Positions 1 to 8,981 are shown, numbered from the stretch's first letter. The stretch is 64,000 nucleotides of DNA from Desulfobacter sp. (GCA_028768525.1 CP054837.1:1718001-1782000); one strand, 5' to 3'. Program-made: numbers and translations. Notes: a model not told the origin generated them from the letters alone.

Positions 1-8
1 TGCCGTTT

Positions 9-2612
9 TTAGCTCCCGACTTCAATACCAGGGATGTTTTTTCCTGATTCCGATTTGGGATTTTCGCCGGGGGAGTCCGCAATTGAGCGAATGTGAATAT
101 CCCGCTGGGGAAAGCTGATTTCAATTTTTCTTTCCCTGAATAGTTTGTCGATTCTGAACCTGATATTTGTTTCCACCCTAAGCATGTTGTCAATATCGGT
201 CCATATCCGGAGCCTGAAAATCAGTGCACTGTCCCCAAAATCCCGGAAAAGGACATCCGGTACTGGGTATCCAAGTACCCTGGGGGTGTTTCTGGCGATC
301 TCCAGCAGTGTTTCCCGTACCAGTTCTACATCAGAGCCGTAGGCCACGCCGACATCGATATTTCTACGTATCCGCTTGTCTTTGAAACTCCAATTGGTCA
401 CCTGGTTGCTTATGAAATCGGCATTGGGAATGATCAGGGAGGCATTGTCATAGGTCTGCACCACGGTGGACCGTACATTTATTTTTTTTACCTGGGCCCA
501 GATACCGTTGACTTCCACATCGTCCCCGACCTGTATGGGCCGCTCAAACAGCAGGATGATGCCGGAAATAAAATTATTGAAGATATTCTGGAGCCCGAAA
601 CCAAGCCCGATACCCAATGCGCCGAAGGCGACTGCCAAGGATGCGGTATTCAGGCCGAACACATGCATGGAAATAAGAATCCCGAACATCCATATCACAT
701 ACACGGTGATGGTGGTGATGGAATCCTGAAGCCCCAGCGCCATTCCGCTGCGGCTTAAGAATTTAGATTGAAACAGCCATTTCCACATCCGGGTCAACGC
801 ATAAGTAATCAGCAGCACAACGATGGCAGAAATAACCCCCATGAGGCTGAACTTCATATTTCCGATGGTCAGGGGGAGGGCCAGCACCTGGTATAACCGC
901 CCCAGAACAGTTTGCGGGTTTCCCCAGGCCAGCAGCAGAACAACGATGAGAGAAACCAGACAGAAAAACTGCCCCGCCCTTATCATTAACCATTGGATGG
1001 GATAATTGTCATAAAGGAACTCGTCCCGGTTCTGACTGCTCTTTTCCCTGTAGTATCCATCCCATTCCTTGATGAGAGAATAAAAAAGGCCCCACCAGAA
1101 AATAATTGCCAGGCTCTGGGCCCAGGATACGAGCCAGTGAAAGGAAAGCGAACCATAGCCGATCATGTCGAGGACAAGGGTTACCCCGGAGACAAAGATG
1201 GCCAGATATTTAACTGACAGCCCTATCAACAGCGTTTTTCGAGTGCCATGCCCCTCTGTTCTGTGAATATGCTTGAAACTCATCGCCCGCCAGGTGACCA
1301 GTGAAACGAGGAGCATCCATAGCGCGCCTGCGATACGGAGAACCGTCAGCAGTCCGGATTCCCGTCCCAGGATGTAATACACCGGCACATATATAAAAAG
1401 AATAGAAACCACCCCCTTGACCACACGGGCGATTGACCGGGCATTGTTTTCTACACCCATTGCGCCGGCGTCAAGGGCGCGTCCTATCCATCGGCCCATA
1501 AGTGACACCAGAATCAACAAGGCCGTCATCTCAAAGGCCGGGGCCACCAGGAACATGGTATCCAGACGGCTGTAAAGAAACAGGGTCAGCGCCGTGCCTC
1601 CGGGAATGATGGACAGGGTGAAAAGGGCCGCTGTCATCTGGTGCCAGTTTCCCAGTTGTTTAACAAAAGAGGCCTCCTGTATTCTTGATGCAGCCTTTCT
1701 TATCCGGGCCAGGATCACCAGGACACCGGAAAAAACCAGGAGGAATGAGACCGCAACCAGTCCGGCACTCTGCCAGAGCTTTTGCCCGCCCTTGGTCCAG
1801 AATTCAGGCGCAATGAGCAGCACGGCCCGCTCGCCTAAAAGGCGGATCTCACCTTTCAGCGCCGATAATGCATCAAGCCGGAAGACCTCCTTTTTCCGTT
1901 CAAAAAGATTTTTTGCTTTCCGCTTTTCAATGGCGGCCCCAAACTGGGCGTCCAAGGCTGAAAAGGCCTGTTGAATATCGGCCAATTGGGCCAACCGTTC
2001 CTGGTAAATCCGGTCCAGTTTTAATACCAGGGTTTCTTTTTTCTTGAGCACACCGGCAAGCTGTCTGGCCGTCTTTTCAAGCTCCTTAGTGACGGCATTG
2101 TTTTTTTCTTCAGTGTTGATTTTGGCCAGTTCCGCAACCTGCTTATCAATCAGTTGTTTTTGTTGCTCCAGATTTTTACGCTCAAGGGTTAAGGCATCCC
2201 CGCCAGGCGTCACTTCGTCAATCATTTTCTGGACCTCAACCAAGGAGGTTTTGATCTCGGCCCTGGCCTTCTGAAGCAATGAAACGTCCACCCCTGTGGA
2301 TAGTATCATGTTGCCATAAGTGGATAATTGAAGCTGGTATCCGTTGGCTGCCGCCGCAAGAAAAATTTTTTCTTTTTCTACCCGTGCCAGGCGCTCTTTG
2401 TAGCCTTCCAGATTGGCCTGCTCCGCTTTCAGGGAATTTTCCAGGGGCTGGCCCAAATCACTGACCAGATTCTGTGCGGAACTCTCGTCCGGTTCTGCAT
2501 AAACCTCTGTGATGCTGGAGAATGCCAAAAGGGTCAAAATAGGGACAAACACCCACAAAAAAATGATTTGGACCGTTTTTCTTCTCACCTGAGCACAGGA
2601 TTCACCAACCAT
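9..2612 (-). CDS. MscS-family mechanosensitive channel, large periplasmic form
   Basis: Inner-membrane tension-gated channel of the MscK/large MscS type, releasing solutes on osmotic downshock. The 867-aa product starts with a signal peptide (about residues 1-39, ending near VYA), then a long Lys/Glu/Gln-rich coiled-coil periplasmic part (about 45-235), a multi-helix membrane region (about 285-600), the glycine-rich pore helix GALGIGLGFGLQNIFNN and the MscS beta domain (FERPIQVGDDVEVNG). The start is set at 2612 because AGGAG lies 8 nt upstream and the signal peptide follows directly. A start 10 codons further upstream (2642) would overlap corA and lacks a ribosome site. It follows corA by 11 bp, so the two are probably co-transcribed. 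Family assignment is secure; the gating ion or ligand is unknown. Confidence 0.9.
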   Translation of the reverse strand: MVGESCAQVRRKTVQIIFLWVFVPILTLLAFSSITEVYAEPDESSAQNLVSDLGQPLENSLKAEQANLEGYKERLARVEKEKIFLAAAANGYQLQLSTYGNMILSTGVDVSLLQKARAEIKTSLVEVQKMIDEVTPGGDALTLERKNLEQQKQLIDKQVAELAKINTEEKNNAVTKELEKTARQLAGVLKKKETLVLKLDRIYQERLAQLADIQQAFSALDAQFGAAIEKRKAKNLFERKKEVFRLDALSALKGEIRLLGERAVLLIAPEFWTKGGQKLWQSAGLVAVSFLLVFSGVLVILARIRKAASRIQEASFVKQLGNWHQMTAALFTLSIIPGGTALTLFLYSRLDTMFLVAPAFEMTALLILVSLMGRWIGRALDAGAMGVENNARSIARVVKGVVSILFIYVPVYYILGRESGLLTVLRIAGALWMLLVSLVTWRAMSFKHIHRTEGHGTRKTLLIGLSVKYLAIFVSGVTLVLDMIGYGSLSFHWLVSWAQSLAIIFWWGLFYSLIKEWDGYYREKSSQNRDEFLYDNYPIQWLMIRAGQFFCLVSLIVVLLLAWGNPQTVLGRLYQVLALPLTIGNMKFSLMGVISAIVVLLITYALTRMWKWLFQSKFLSRSGMALGLQDSITTITVYVIWMFGILISMHVFGLNTASLAVAFGALGIGLGFGLQNIFNNFISGIILLFERPIQVGDDVEVNGIWAQVKKINVRSTVVQTYDNASLIIPNADFISNQVTNWSFKDKRIRRNIDVGVAYGSDVELVRETLLEIARNTPRVLGYPVPDVLFRDFGDSALIFRLRIWTDIDNMLRVETNIRFRIDKLFRERKIEISFPQRDIHIRSIADSPGENPKSESGKNIPGIEVGS

Positions 2613-2623
2613 GGATCGTTCTC

Positions 2624-3688
2624 CTAGAACCATTTTTTCCATTTAAAATAAATAACCATTACGCTTCCCACCGCTGCCATGATTCCCAATAGCCCGAAAT
2701 ACCCCCATTGCCATTCCAGTTCCGGCATGAATTTGAAATTCATCCCATAGATTCCGGCAAGAAAGGTCAAAGGAATAAAAATGGTGGCGATGATGGTCAG
2801 GGTTCTCATGACTTCGTTCATCCGGTTGCTCTGGGCGGACATATAAAGCTCCAACATGGAGCCCAATAATTCACGAAAGGTATCAACCGTATCCAGTATG
2901 TGAATGACATGATCGTAGACATCGGCAAGGAAACGGTCCGTTGACCCGGGCAGCAGAGGGGACTCGGATTTCATCAGCCGGGTCAAGGCCTCCCGCACCG
3001 GCCAAATCTGCTTTCTCAGGAAAATCATTTCACGCTTTAGGCCGTGGATGCGTTCGAGTTGATCGGAATAAATGCTGTCAAGCATTTCACGCTCCAGGGA
3101 TTCAATTTCATCCCCGATCTCTGCGAGTGTAAGATAATAGTGGTCAACAATCGAATCAACCAGGGCATAGGCAAGGTATCCGGAACCGGATTTCCGGATG
3201 CGCCCCCTGCCGTTGCGGATTCTTTTCTTCACTGGAGCCAGGCAAGGGTCTTCCTTTTCCTGGAAGGAAATCAACACATTGTCACAGACAATCAGGCTGG
3301 TGTGATATGCGGATAGCAGTTTTTCTAAAGGATCGTAGTCAAGTTGCTTCAGGGCCACATAAAAATAAGTTTCAAAGTCCTCAAACTTGGGACGTTGGCC
3401 GGGATTGACAACATCCTCCAGGGTCAATGCATGGATATTAAATAATTCACCGATCCGGGAAAGCACGGCCTCACCCGGAAGGCCAAGGATATGGATCCAA
3501 ACAATACCGCTTTCATTAATGAAAGATACAGCGGAATGGATATCATCCAGTTCAGCCTCCTCCAATGAATCTTCGGTGTATGCGATCATTGAGATCCGGC
3601 TTTCCCCCGCATCAGGCCCTTTTATATCATAAAGCGTCCCCGGGGAAGCACCGGCATGTTTTTTAGACTTCCTGAAAAATCTTGGCAT
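2624..3688 (-). CDS. corA: CorA-family magnesium/cobalt transporter
   Basis: Pentameric divalent-cation channel of the inner membrane. The 354-aa length is normal for the family. A soluble alpha/beta N-terminal funnel domain (about 1-230) is followed by a long helix and two C-terminal membrane segments (about 292-312 and 325-347). The signature YGMN closes the first segment and an aromatic/Lys-rich tail (KWKKWF) ends the protein. It is first in a two-gene unit with the MscS channel, a sensible pairing for ion and osmotic balance. A sigma-70 promoter lies about 55 nt upstream; the Shine-Dalgarno is weak. Confidence 0.94.
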   Translation of the reverse strand: MPRFFRKSKKHAGASPGTLYDIKGPDAGESRISMIAYTEDSLEEAELDDIHSAVSFINESGIVWIHILGLPGEAVLSRIGELFNIHALTLEDVVNPGQRPKFEDFETYFYVALKQLDYDPLEKLLSAYHTSLIVCDNVLISFQEKEDPCLAPVKKRIRNGRGRIRKSGSGYLAYALVDSIVDHYYLTLAEIGDEIESLEREMLDSIYSDQLERIHGLKREMIFLRKQIWPVREALTRLMKSESPLLPGSTDRFLADVYDHVIHILDTVDTFRELLGSMLELYMSAQSNRMNEVMRTLTIIATIFIPLTFLAGIYGMNFKFMPELEWQWGYFGLLGIMAAVGSVMVIYFKWKKWF

Positions 3689-3741
3689 GATTTCAATCCA
3701 TTATAAGCCCATAAAAAAAACGATGAAAACGACGGCTATCC

Positions 3742-3770
3742 ATTATAGATGCTAAACCCAGTGAATACAA
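3742..3770 (-). promoter_or_regulatory. Sigma-70 promoter of corA-mscS
   Basis: Reading the minus strand, a TTGTAT -35 box (3770-3765) and a perfect TATAAT -10 box (3747-3742) are separated by 17 nt, about 55 nt before the corA start. This is a match to the consensus only; no regulator site was recognised. Confidence 0.6.
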
Positions 3771-3868
3771 GATTTAGGAAAACGGATCAAAGTGTCTTGC
3801 CCTGGGGTTAGGATTTTTCAAAAACAATTGATGTGGGATTGAATATCCCGGATTCTTTCAGTTCCGAC

Positions 3869-3897
3869 TTGAAAATACCGGGGTAAACCCTTATATT
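3869..3897 (+). promoter_or_regulatory. Sigma-70 promoter of the fmdB-hemC-cobA/hemD-moaA operon
   Basis: TTGAAA (3869-3874) and TATATT (3892-3897) are 17 nt apart, about 40 nt upstream of fmdB. It points away from the corA promoter, so the 250-bp gap between the two genes is a divergent control region. Confidence 0.6.
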
Positions 3898-3938
3898 AGT
3901 TTGTTTATTGAAATTTGAGACAGCAATAGAGGTAAAAA

Positions 3939-4187
3939 ATGCCAATTTACGAATATAAATGCAATGCCTGCGGCAAGGATTTTGAAACCCTGGTCATGGG
4001 CAGTTCCAAACCCCAGTGCCCCGAATGTGAAAGCCAGGACCTTGCCAGAAAGATGTCCAGATGCGGATTTGTATCAAAATCCCAGGGCCCCGGAGGCCAG
4101 GTTCAGACTACCACTTCCGCAGGCAGCTCTGGCTGCGCCGGCTGTACGTCCACCAATTGCAGTTCCTGCAGCACCAGCATAGGATAA
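3939..4187 (+). CDS. FmdB-family zinc-ribbon protein
   Basis: Small 82-aa protein beginning MPIYEYKCNACG, the hallmark of FmdB/CxxC-CxxC regulatory proteins. The first zinc knuckle is C9-x2-C12, paired with CPEC near residue 28. The tail is Gly/Ser-rich with five more cysteines (CAGC, C, CSSC), as in many deltaproteobacterial members. The biochemical role of the family is poorly known; a DNA-binding or metal-related role is only inferred. It is the first gene of the haem operon, and its stop codon lies within the hemC Shine-Dalgarno region (AGGATAA). Confidence 0.85.
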   Translation: MPIYEYKCNACGKDFETLVMGSSKPQCPECESQDLARKMSRCGFVSKSQGPGGQVQTTTSAGSSGCAGCTSTNCSSCSTSIG

Positions 4188-4190
4188 TCA

Positions 4191-5120
4191 ATGAAAAATA
4201 AAGTGCGCATCGGCACCCGGGGAAGCCAACTGGCCCTGTGGCAGGCCAACTATATCAAAGGCCGTATCGAACAGGCCTTTGAGCAGATCGAAGTTGACAT
4301 CGTCATCATTAAAACCACCGGAGACCGGATCACGGACCGCCCCCTGGCCATGGTGGGGGGTAAAGGGCTCTTTGTTAAAGAAATCGAAACCGCCCTTCTG
4401 GAAAACCGCATCGACCTGGCCGTCCATTCCATGAAGGACATGCCCGGAGAACTGCCTCCGGGCCTTGTCATCGGCGCTGTACCCGAGAGGGAAAATCCCT
4501 TTGACGTTCTGATCAGCCGGGAAGGAAAGGCCTTTTCAGACTATCCCCAGGGGGCTGTCATCGGCACCTCCAGCCTGAGACGGGGCTCCCAGCTCAAACA
4601 TGCCCGGCCCGACCTGGAAATCAGCTCCATCCGGGGCAACCTGGACACCCGGCTCAAAAAACTGAAATCCGGGGAATACGACGCCATTGTGCTGGCAGCC
4701 GCCGGCCTGAGACGCCTGGGCCAGGAAAAGGAAATCTCAGAATACCTCAACGAAGAGATCATGGTACCGGCCGTGGGACAGGGCGCCCTCTGTATTGAGA
4801 CCCGGGAAAATGATCCGGACATGGCCCCTGTCATGGAGGCCCTGGATCATGGCCCCACCCGGGTCTGTGTAGAGGGAGAGCGGGCCTTTCTTAAACAGAT
4901 CGAGGGGTCCTGCCATATTCCGGTGGCCTGTTTCGGCAAGCTGATTCAGGAAGATATTGTACTTACGGCAATTGTCGCATCGGAAGACGGCAGTGAAGTC
5001 ATCAGGGAAAGCATCGCCGCCCAGGCCGGAAACGTGGCCCAAAAAGGACGGAAACTGGCAGAACAGCTGCTTGAAAACGGCGGCAAACGCATATTGGAGA
5101 GTCTGAATTCAAATGAGTAA
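4191..5120 (+). CDS. hemC: Porphobilinogen deaminase (hydroxymethylbilane synthase)
   Basis: Cytoplasmic enzyme that links four porphobilinogens into hydroxymethylbilane. The 309-aa protein starts with the typical RIGTRGSQLALWQA. It has the substrate-binding arginine stretches (GTSSLRRGSQL, IRGNLDTRL) and Cys about 241 in GSCHIPV, the residue that carries the dipyrromethane cofactor. It starts 3 bp after fmdB and its last 8 nt overlap the next gene, so translation is coupled to the following uroporphyrinogen-III step. Confidence 0.97.
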   Translation: MKNKVRIGTRGSQLALWQANYIKGRIEQAFEQIEVDIVIIKTTGDRITDRPLAMVGGKGLFVKEIETALLENRIDLAVHSMKDMPGELPPGLVIGAVPERENPFDVLISREGKAFSDYPQGAVIGTSSLRRGSQLKHARPDLEISSIRGNLDTRLKKLKSGEYDAIVLAAAGLRRLGQEKEISEYLNEEIMVPAVGQGALCIETRENDPDMAPVMEALDHGPTRVCVEGERAFLKQIEGSCHIPVACFGKLIQEDIVLTAIVASEDGSEVIRESIAAQAGNVAQKGRKLAEQLLENGGKRILESLNSNE

Positions 5121-6642
5121 TCACACAGGCAAGGTATACCTCATCGGTGCCGGCCCAGGAGACCCCGGGCTGCTCACCATCAAAGCCAAAGAATGCATTG
5201 AAAGCGCAGATGTTGTGGTCTACGACTACCTGGCCTCTCCCTATCTGCTGGAATATGCCCGCAAAGATGCAGAGGTTATCTATGTGGGAAAAAAGGGCGG
5301 GGACCACACCCTGACCCAGGATAAGATCAACCTGCTTCTGGTGGACAAGGCCAAAGAAGGTAAAAGCGTGGCCCGCCTCAAGGGCGGCGACCCCTTTGTA
5401 TTCGGACGGGGGGGCGAAGAAGCCCAGGAACTGCTGGAATACGGGGTCTCCTACGAAGTGGTGCCCGGGGTAACCTCGGCCATCTCCGCCCCTGCCTACG
5501 CCGGCATCCCCGTGACCCACAGGGACCATACCTCCTTTGTCTCCTTCATCACCGGCCATGAACGGCCGGATAAGGCGGAAAGCCGGATGCAGTGGGATGT
5601 ATTTGCCAAATCCGACGCCACCCTGGTTTTTCTCATGGGGGTGAAAAACCTGGCGAACATCGTGAAAAACCTCATGGCCAACGGCAAACCCGCAGACACC
5701 CCGGTGGCCTTGGTCAGATGGGGGACCACCACCCGGCAGCAGACCGTCACCGGCACCCTTGAAACCATTGTGGATGTGGTAAAGAAGGCGGGACTGAAAT
5801 CGCCTGCCATCATCGTGGTGGGCCATGTGGTCTCCCTGCGGGAGGAACTGGCCTGGTTCGACAAAAAGCCCCTGTTCGGCAAACGCATTGTCATCACCCG
5901 GGCCCGGGCCCAGGCCTCCGGCCTGGTGGCGGAACTGAACCGGCTGGGCGCCCAGTGCATTGAAATCCCCACCATAAAGATTACTCCGCCAAAAGACAGG
6001 ACGCCCCTGGAAGAGGCCATAGACAACCTGGATAAATACGACTGGCTGGTGCTGACCTCGGTGAACGGGGTGAAGTTCTTCTTTGACACCCTCTTTAAAA
6101 AAGGCAAAGACGTCAGGGCCCTGGGCCACCTGAAATTCGCCTGCATCGGGCCGGTGACCAAGGAGCGGCTGGCGGATTACGGCATCATCTCCGATATCCT
6201 GCCGGAAACCTATAGGGCGGAATCCGTTGTGGACGCCTTCTCGGATGTGGACATCAAGGATAAGAAGGTCCTGCTGCCCCGGGCCAAAAAGGCCAGAACC
6301 ATCCTGCCCGAGGAGCTGACCAAAATGGGCGCCCTGGTGGATGAGGTCACGGCCTATGAGACCGAACTGGCCGACGACGGCAAGGAAGCCCTCATCGACC
6401 TGCTCCGGGACAATGCAGTGGATGCGGTAACCTTTACCTCCTCCTCCACGGTGAGCAATTTCATCTCCCTGCTTGAAAATGAAGACGCCCCTGCCCTGCT
6501 CAAGGACGTGGCCCTGGCCAGTATCGGCCCCATCACCTCGGATACGGCAAAATCCCTTGGGCTGACGCCCACGGTGGAGGCCGATCCTTACACCATCCAG
6601 GGGGTTATTGACGCCCTGCTCTCTCACTATGCAGGTAACTAG
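5113..6642 (+). CDS. cobA/hemD: Fused uroporphyrinogen-III C-methyltransferase / uroporphyrinogen-III synthase
   Basis: Bifunctional 509-aa enzyme. Residues 1-245 are the SAM-dependent methyltransferase (VYLIGAGPGDPGLLT at the N-terminus, GGDPFVFGRGG in the substrate loop) that turns uroporphyrinogen III into precorrin-2. Residues about 255-509 are HemD, which cyclises hydroxymethylbilane (start KRIVITRAR; TSVNGV and TFTSSSTVSNF motifs). The fusion feeds precorrin-2 to sirohaem, haem d1, alternative haem or cobalamin routes. The ATG overlaps hemC by 8 nt. A known fusion type in anaerobes, not novel. Confidence 0.96.
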   Translation: MSNHTGKVYLIGAGPGDPGLLTIKAKECIESADVVVYDYLASPYLLEYARKDAEVIYVGKKGGDHTLTQDKINLLLVDKAKEGKSVARLKGGDPFVFGRGGEEAQELLEYGVSYEVVPGVTSAISAPAYAGIPVTHRDHTSFVSFITGHERPDKAESRMQWDVFAKSDATLVFLMGVKNLANIVKNLMANGKPADTPVALVRWGTTTRQQTVTGTLETIVDVVKKAGLKSPAIIVVGHVVSLREELAWFDKKPLFGKRIVITRARAQASGLVAELNRLGAQCIEIPTIKITPPKDRTPLEEAIDNLDKYDWLVLTSVNGVKFFFDTLFKKGKDVRALGHLKFACIGPVTKERLADYGIISDILPETYRAESVVDAFSDVDIKDKKVLLPRAKKARTILPEELTKMGALVDEVTAYETELADDGKEALIDLLRDNAVDAVTFTSSSTVSNFISLLENEDAPALLKDVALASIGPITSDTAKSLGLTPTVEADPYTIQGVIDALLSHYAGN

Positions 6643-6645
6643 ACC

Positions 6646-7629
6646 ATGATTGCAGGCAACCGTCCCATTAATTACCTGAGGATCTCAGTCACGGACCGGT
6701 GCAACTTCAGGTGCCGGTACTGTATGCCCGCAACCCCCTTCAGGGTGATAGAGCACGACCGGATTGCCAGATATGAGGAAATTCTGAGGATCACCAACCT
6801 TGCCTGTGACATGGGCATTACCAAGGTGAGAATCACAGGGGGAGAACCATTTGCCCGCAAAGGGATTCTCTCCTTTCTGGAACGGCTCTGCCGGATCGAT
6901 GCCCTAAAGGACATTTCCATCACCACCAACGGGGCCCTGCTTACCCGGGACAAGCTGAAGGCCATCAAGGCAATGGGGATTTCCCGCCTGAACTTCAGCC
7001 TGGACACCCTGGATCCCCAGCGGTTCAAGGAAATCACCCGGCGGGACCGGTTCCACCAGGTATGGCAGGCCATAGAAACGGCCCATATGCTGGGCTTCTC
7101 TCCCCTGAAAATTAACACCGTGGCCCTGCGGGGATTCAACGACGATGAAATCCAGGATATTGCAGGGCTCACCCTGAAATATCCCTTCCACATCAGGTTC
7201 ATTGAATATATGCCCATGGGAGATACCCCTGTGGAAAAGGCACAGCAGATCCTCACCAGTGACATCCAGGAGATCATCACGGCAAACCACGGCCCCCTGA
7301 CGCCGGTGCCCCGGGGCGAAAACGACGGTCCGGCAAAAAACTACAGGCTGAACAATGCCAAGGGTATCCTCGGGTTCATAACACCGGTGAGCTCCCATTT
7401 CTGCAGTGAGTGCAACCGGCTGCGGCTGACCTCCCGGGGGACACTCCGTCCCTGCCTGCTGAGAAACTATGAAACAGACATTCTCACCCCTCTTCGGGCC
7501 GGCGCAAAGGACAATGAACTGCAACAGATCATTGACGCCACCCTGGCCCAAAAACCCCTGTTTCACGACCTGGGCAGCCGAAGTGTCAAAGATGCCCCCA
7601 TCAGCCATATGACCAGTATTGGCGGCTGA
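6646..7629 (+). CDS. moaA: GTP 3',8-cyclase (molybdenum cofactor step 1)
   Basis: Radical-SAM enzyme that converts GTP to 3',8-cyclo-GTP in molybdopterin synthesis. The N-terminal cluster motif CNFRCRYCMP (CxxxCxxC) binds the SAM cluster. The C-terminal CSECNRLRLTSRGTLRPC holds the second 4Fe-4S cluster that binds GTP. The chain ends in the double glycine (IGG) needed for activity. At 327 aa it is normal. It begins 3 bp after cobA/hemD, so molybdopterin and tetrapyrrole synthesis share a transcript. Other radical-SAM haem enzymes (NirJ/AhbC/AhbD) are less likely because of the MoaA-specific second cluster and GG end. Confidence 0.92.
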   Translation: MIAGNRPINYLRISVTDRCNFRCRYCMPATPFRVIEHDRIARYEEILRITNLACDMGITKVRITGGEPFARKGILSFLERLCRIDALKDISITTNGALLTRDKLKAIKAMGISRLNFSLDTLDPQRFKEITRRDRFHQVWQAIETAHMLGFSPLKINTVALRGFNDDEIQDIAGLTLKYPFHIRFIEYMPMGDTPVEKAQQILTSDIQEIITANHGPLTPVPRGENDGPAKNYRLNNAKGILGFITPVSSHFCSECNRLRLTSRGTLRPCLLRNYETDILTPLRAGAKDNELQQIIDATLAQKPLFHDLGSRSVKDAPISHMTSIGG

Positions 7630-7642
7630 TGAAATGAATTCC

Positions 7643-7681
7643 CCTGAGGCCCGTGTATTTTTATGGTACACCGGCCTCAGG
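7643..7681 (+). terminator. Strong hairpin after moaA
   Basis: A long inverted repeat (CCTGAGGCC ... GGCCTCAGG with CGTGTA/TACACCG inside) starts 13 bp after the moaA stop. The following bases are T-rich but interrupted (GACTGCCTTTGCCTTTT), so it may be a terminator or a 3' stabilising hairpin. Confidence 0.6.
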
Positions 7682-7793
7682 ACTGCCTTTGCCTTTTAGA
7701 CCGGCAGCCTTCTTCATCAGAAAAACGGTCAACGGCCGTGAACCGGCATTCAGGGCCGGGGTGCCGGTGTATGCAAAGGGCCTAATTTTTTTT

Positions 7794-7821
7794 TGAAGTT
7801 TTCTGGTTTTCCGGTGTCTAC
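7794..7821 (+). promoter_or_regulatory. Candidate ECF-sigma promoter
   Basis: TGAAGTT (7794-7800) and GTCTAC (7816-7821) are separated by 15 nt. They resemble the GGAACTT / GTCTAA boxes used by RpoE-like ECF sigma factors, and lie 57 nt upstream of the first gene of the ECF operon, fitting autoregulation. Consensus match only. Confidence 0.4.
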
Positions 7822-7878
7822 CCCATTAACCGGGCAGTCTTTACGCCCGCCATGGTAAACACCATTGAGGAGGACATC

Positions 7879-8280
7879 ATGAAAAAGCAAATTGCCATTG
7901 TTGCCGCAGCCTTTTTGATCATCGGGCTTTCAACCGCATCTGCCCAGGCAGGCGCGGCCCGCCGCCACACCATCGAAGGCATTCTCATCGGCACCGGGAT
8001 CACCCTTTTGGGGACAGCCATCGCCAACAGCATATCCCATCCCGCCCCGGAAAGGACAATTGTTCACCACCGGTATGATGCCCGGTATGCCCCCCACCAC
8101 AAAAAGCATAGAAGGGGGCACTGGGAAATATGCAGAATTTGGGTAAAGCCGGTATATACAACCAGTTGGCACCCTGGCCACTACAATAAACGGGGCAGAT
8201 GGACTCCCGGCAGGCACCAGAGGCGCCTTGCGAAAAAAGGACACTGGGAAAGAAAACGGGTGTGGGTAAGACAACACTGA
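7879..8280 (+). CDS. Secreted Trp/His/Arg-rich small protein
   Basis: 133-aa protein not assigned to a characterised family. A clear signal peptide (MKKQIAIVAAAFLIIGLSTA, cleavage near AQA) is followed by a Gly/Ala/Ile hydrophobic patch (about 36-52) and a very basic half. Two internal copies of a GHWE-x2-R-x-WV unit (RGHWEICRIWV near residue 82 and KGHWERKRVWV near 120) flank a WHPGHYNKRGRW segment. Start chosen for the GAGGAGG Shine-Dalgarno at 7867-7873. It precedes the ECF sigma gene by 119 bp and is probably a member, and perhaps a target, of that regulon. Envelope location inferred. Confidence 0.75.
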   Translation: MKKQIAIVAAAFLIIGLSTASAQAGAARRHTIEGILIGTGITLLGTAIANSISHPAPERTIVHHRYDARYAPHHKKHRRGHWEICRIWVKPVYTTSWHPGHYNKRGRWTPGRHQRRLAKKGHWERKRVWVRQH

Positions 8281-8399
8281 AACTTTTAACCCGCCGACGT
8301 ACAGAATTTGGACTGGACTGCATGGCAGAAACGTCAACACCGAATACAATACCATCCCTTTCCGGCACACGGGGCCGAAATCTGCCGGAAGGGGAGACC

Positions 8400-8981
8400 A
8401 TGGATGAAGCCGCCCTGGTGGAAAGGCTGAAACTTGGCCAGGACTGGGCATGCGACCGTTTGGTTCGGCTCTACCAGGAGCGGCTGCTGAAAATCGCTTA
8501 CGGCATCACCCTGGACCATGAAGAGAGCCGGGAAATCGTCCAGGATGTCTTTGTCAATGCCGTCACCAATATTGCACAATTCCGGGGCGACAGAGGCCTG
8601 GGGCCCTGGCTGAGAAAAATCACCATCAACGCCTGCCTCAACTGGAAACGGAAGTGGAAACGGCGGTTCAGATGGCACCACACATCCCTGGAACCGGACA
8701 CTGAATTCCTGGTCTACGACCGGGCATGCCAGGGCAGCACCCCGGAAACGAAACTCAGGGAAAAACAGGAAGAACGGGCCCTGGACCGGGCCGTGGGTAA
8801 ACTGCCCGAAAAAATCAGGACGGTATTTGTGCTCAAAACAGTGGAAGGACTCTCCTACAAGGAAATTTCCCGGCTTCTGGGCATTAAGGAGGGCACCGTA
8901 AGCTCCAGGCTTTTCAGGGCTAAAAAAATGATTCTGGACCACCTGGAAACGCCCCATCATACCAAAGGGAGGACCCCATGA
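8400..8981 (+). CDS. ECF-type RNA polymerase sigma factor
   Basis: 193-aa group 4 sigma-70 protein. Region 2 (about 10-80) has the core-binding and -10 recognition pattern (YQERLLKIAYG, EIVQDVFVNA, FRGDRGLGPWLRKIT). Region 4 (about 125-180) has the helix-turn-helix LSYKEISRLLGIKEGTVSSR. Regions 1.1 and 3 are missing, as expected. The start at 8400 has GGAAGGGGAG just upstream; longer in-frame starts exist but add unrelated sequence. It overlaps the anti-sigma gene by ATGA, so both are made in a coupled fashion, the usual arrangement for a sigma/anti-sigma pair. The inducing stress is unknown. Confidence 0.92.
   Translation: MDEAALVERLKLGQDWACDRLVRLYQERLLKIAYGITLDHEESREIVQDVFVNAVTNIAQFRGDRGLGPWLRKITINACLNWKRKWKRRFRWHHTSLEPDTEFLVYDRACQGSTPETKLREKQEERALDRAVGKLPEKIRTVFVLKTVEGLSYKEISRLLGIKEGTVSSRLFRAKKMILDHLETPHHTKGRTP

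Noticed and set aside
5002..6627. Long open frame on the minus strand opposite hemC/cobA-hemD
   Set aside because: It is the antisense shadow of GC-rich cobA/hemD codons; Gly/Gln/His-rich product, no ribosome site, no family features.
7685..7785. CCGGCA/TGCCGG stem and following T-run as a second terminator or riboswitch
   Set aside because: The T-run is about 20 nt from the stem and no known riboswitch core was recognised.
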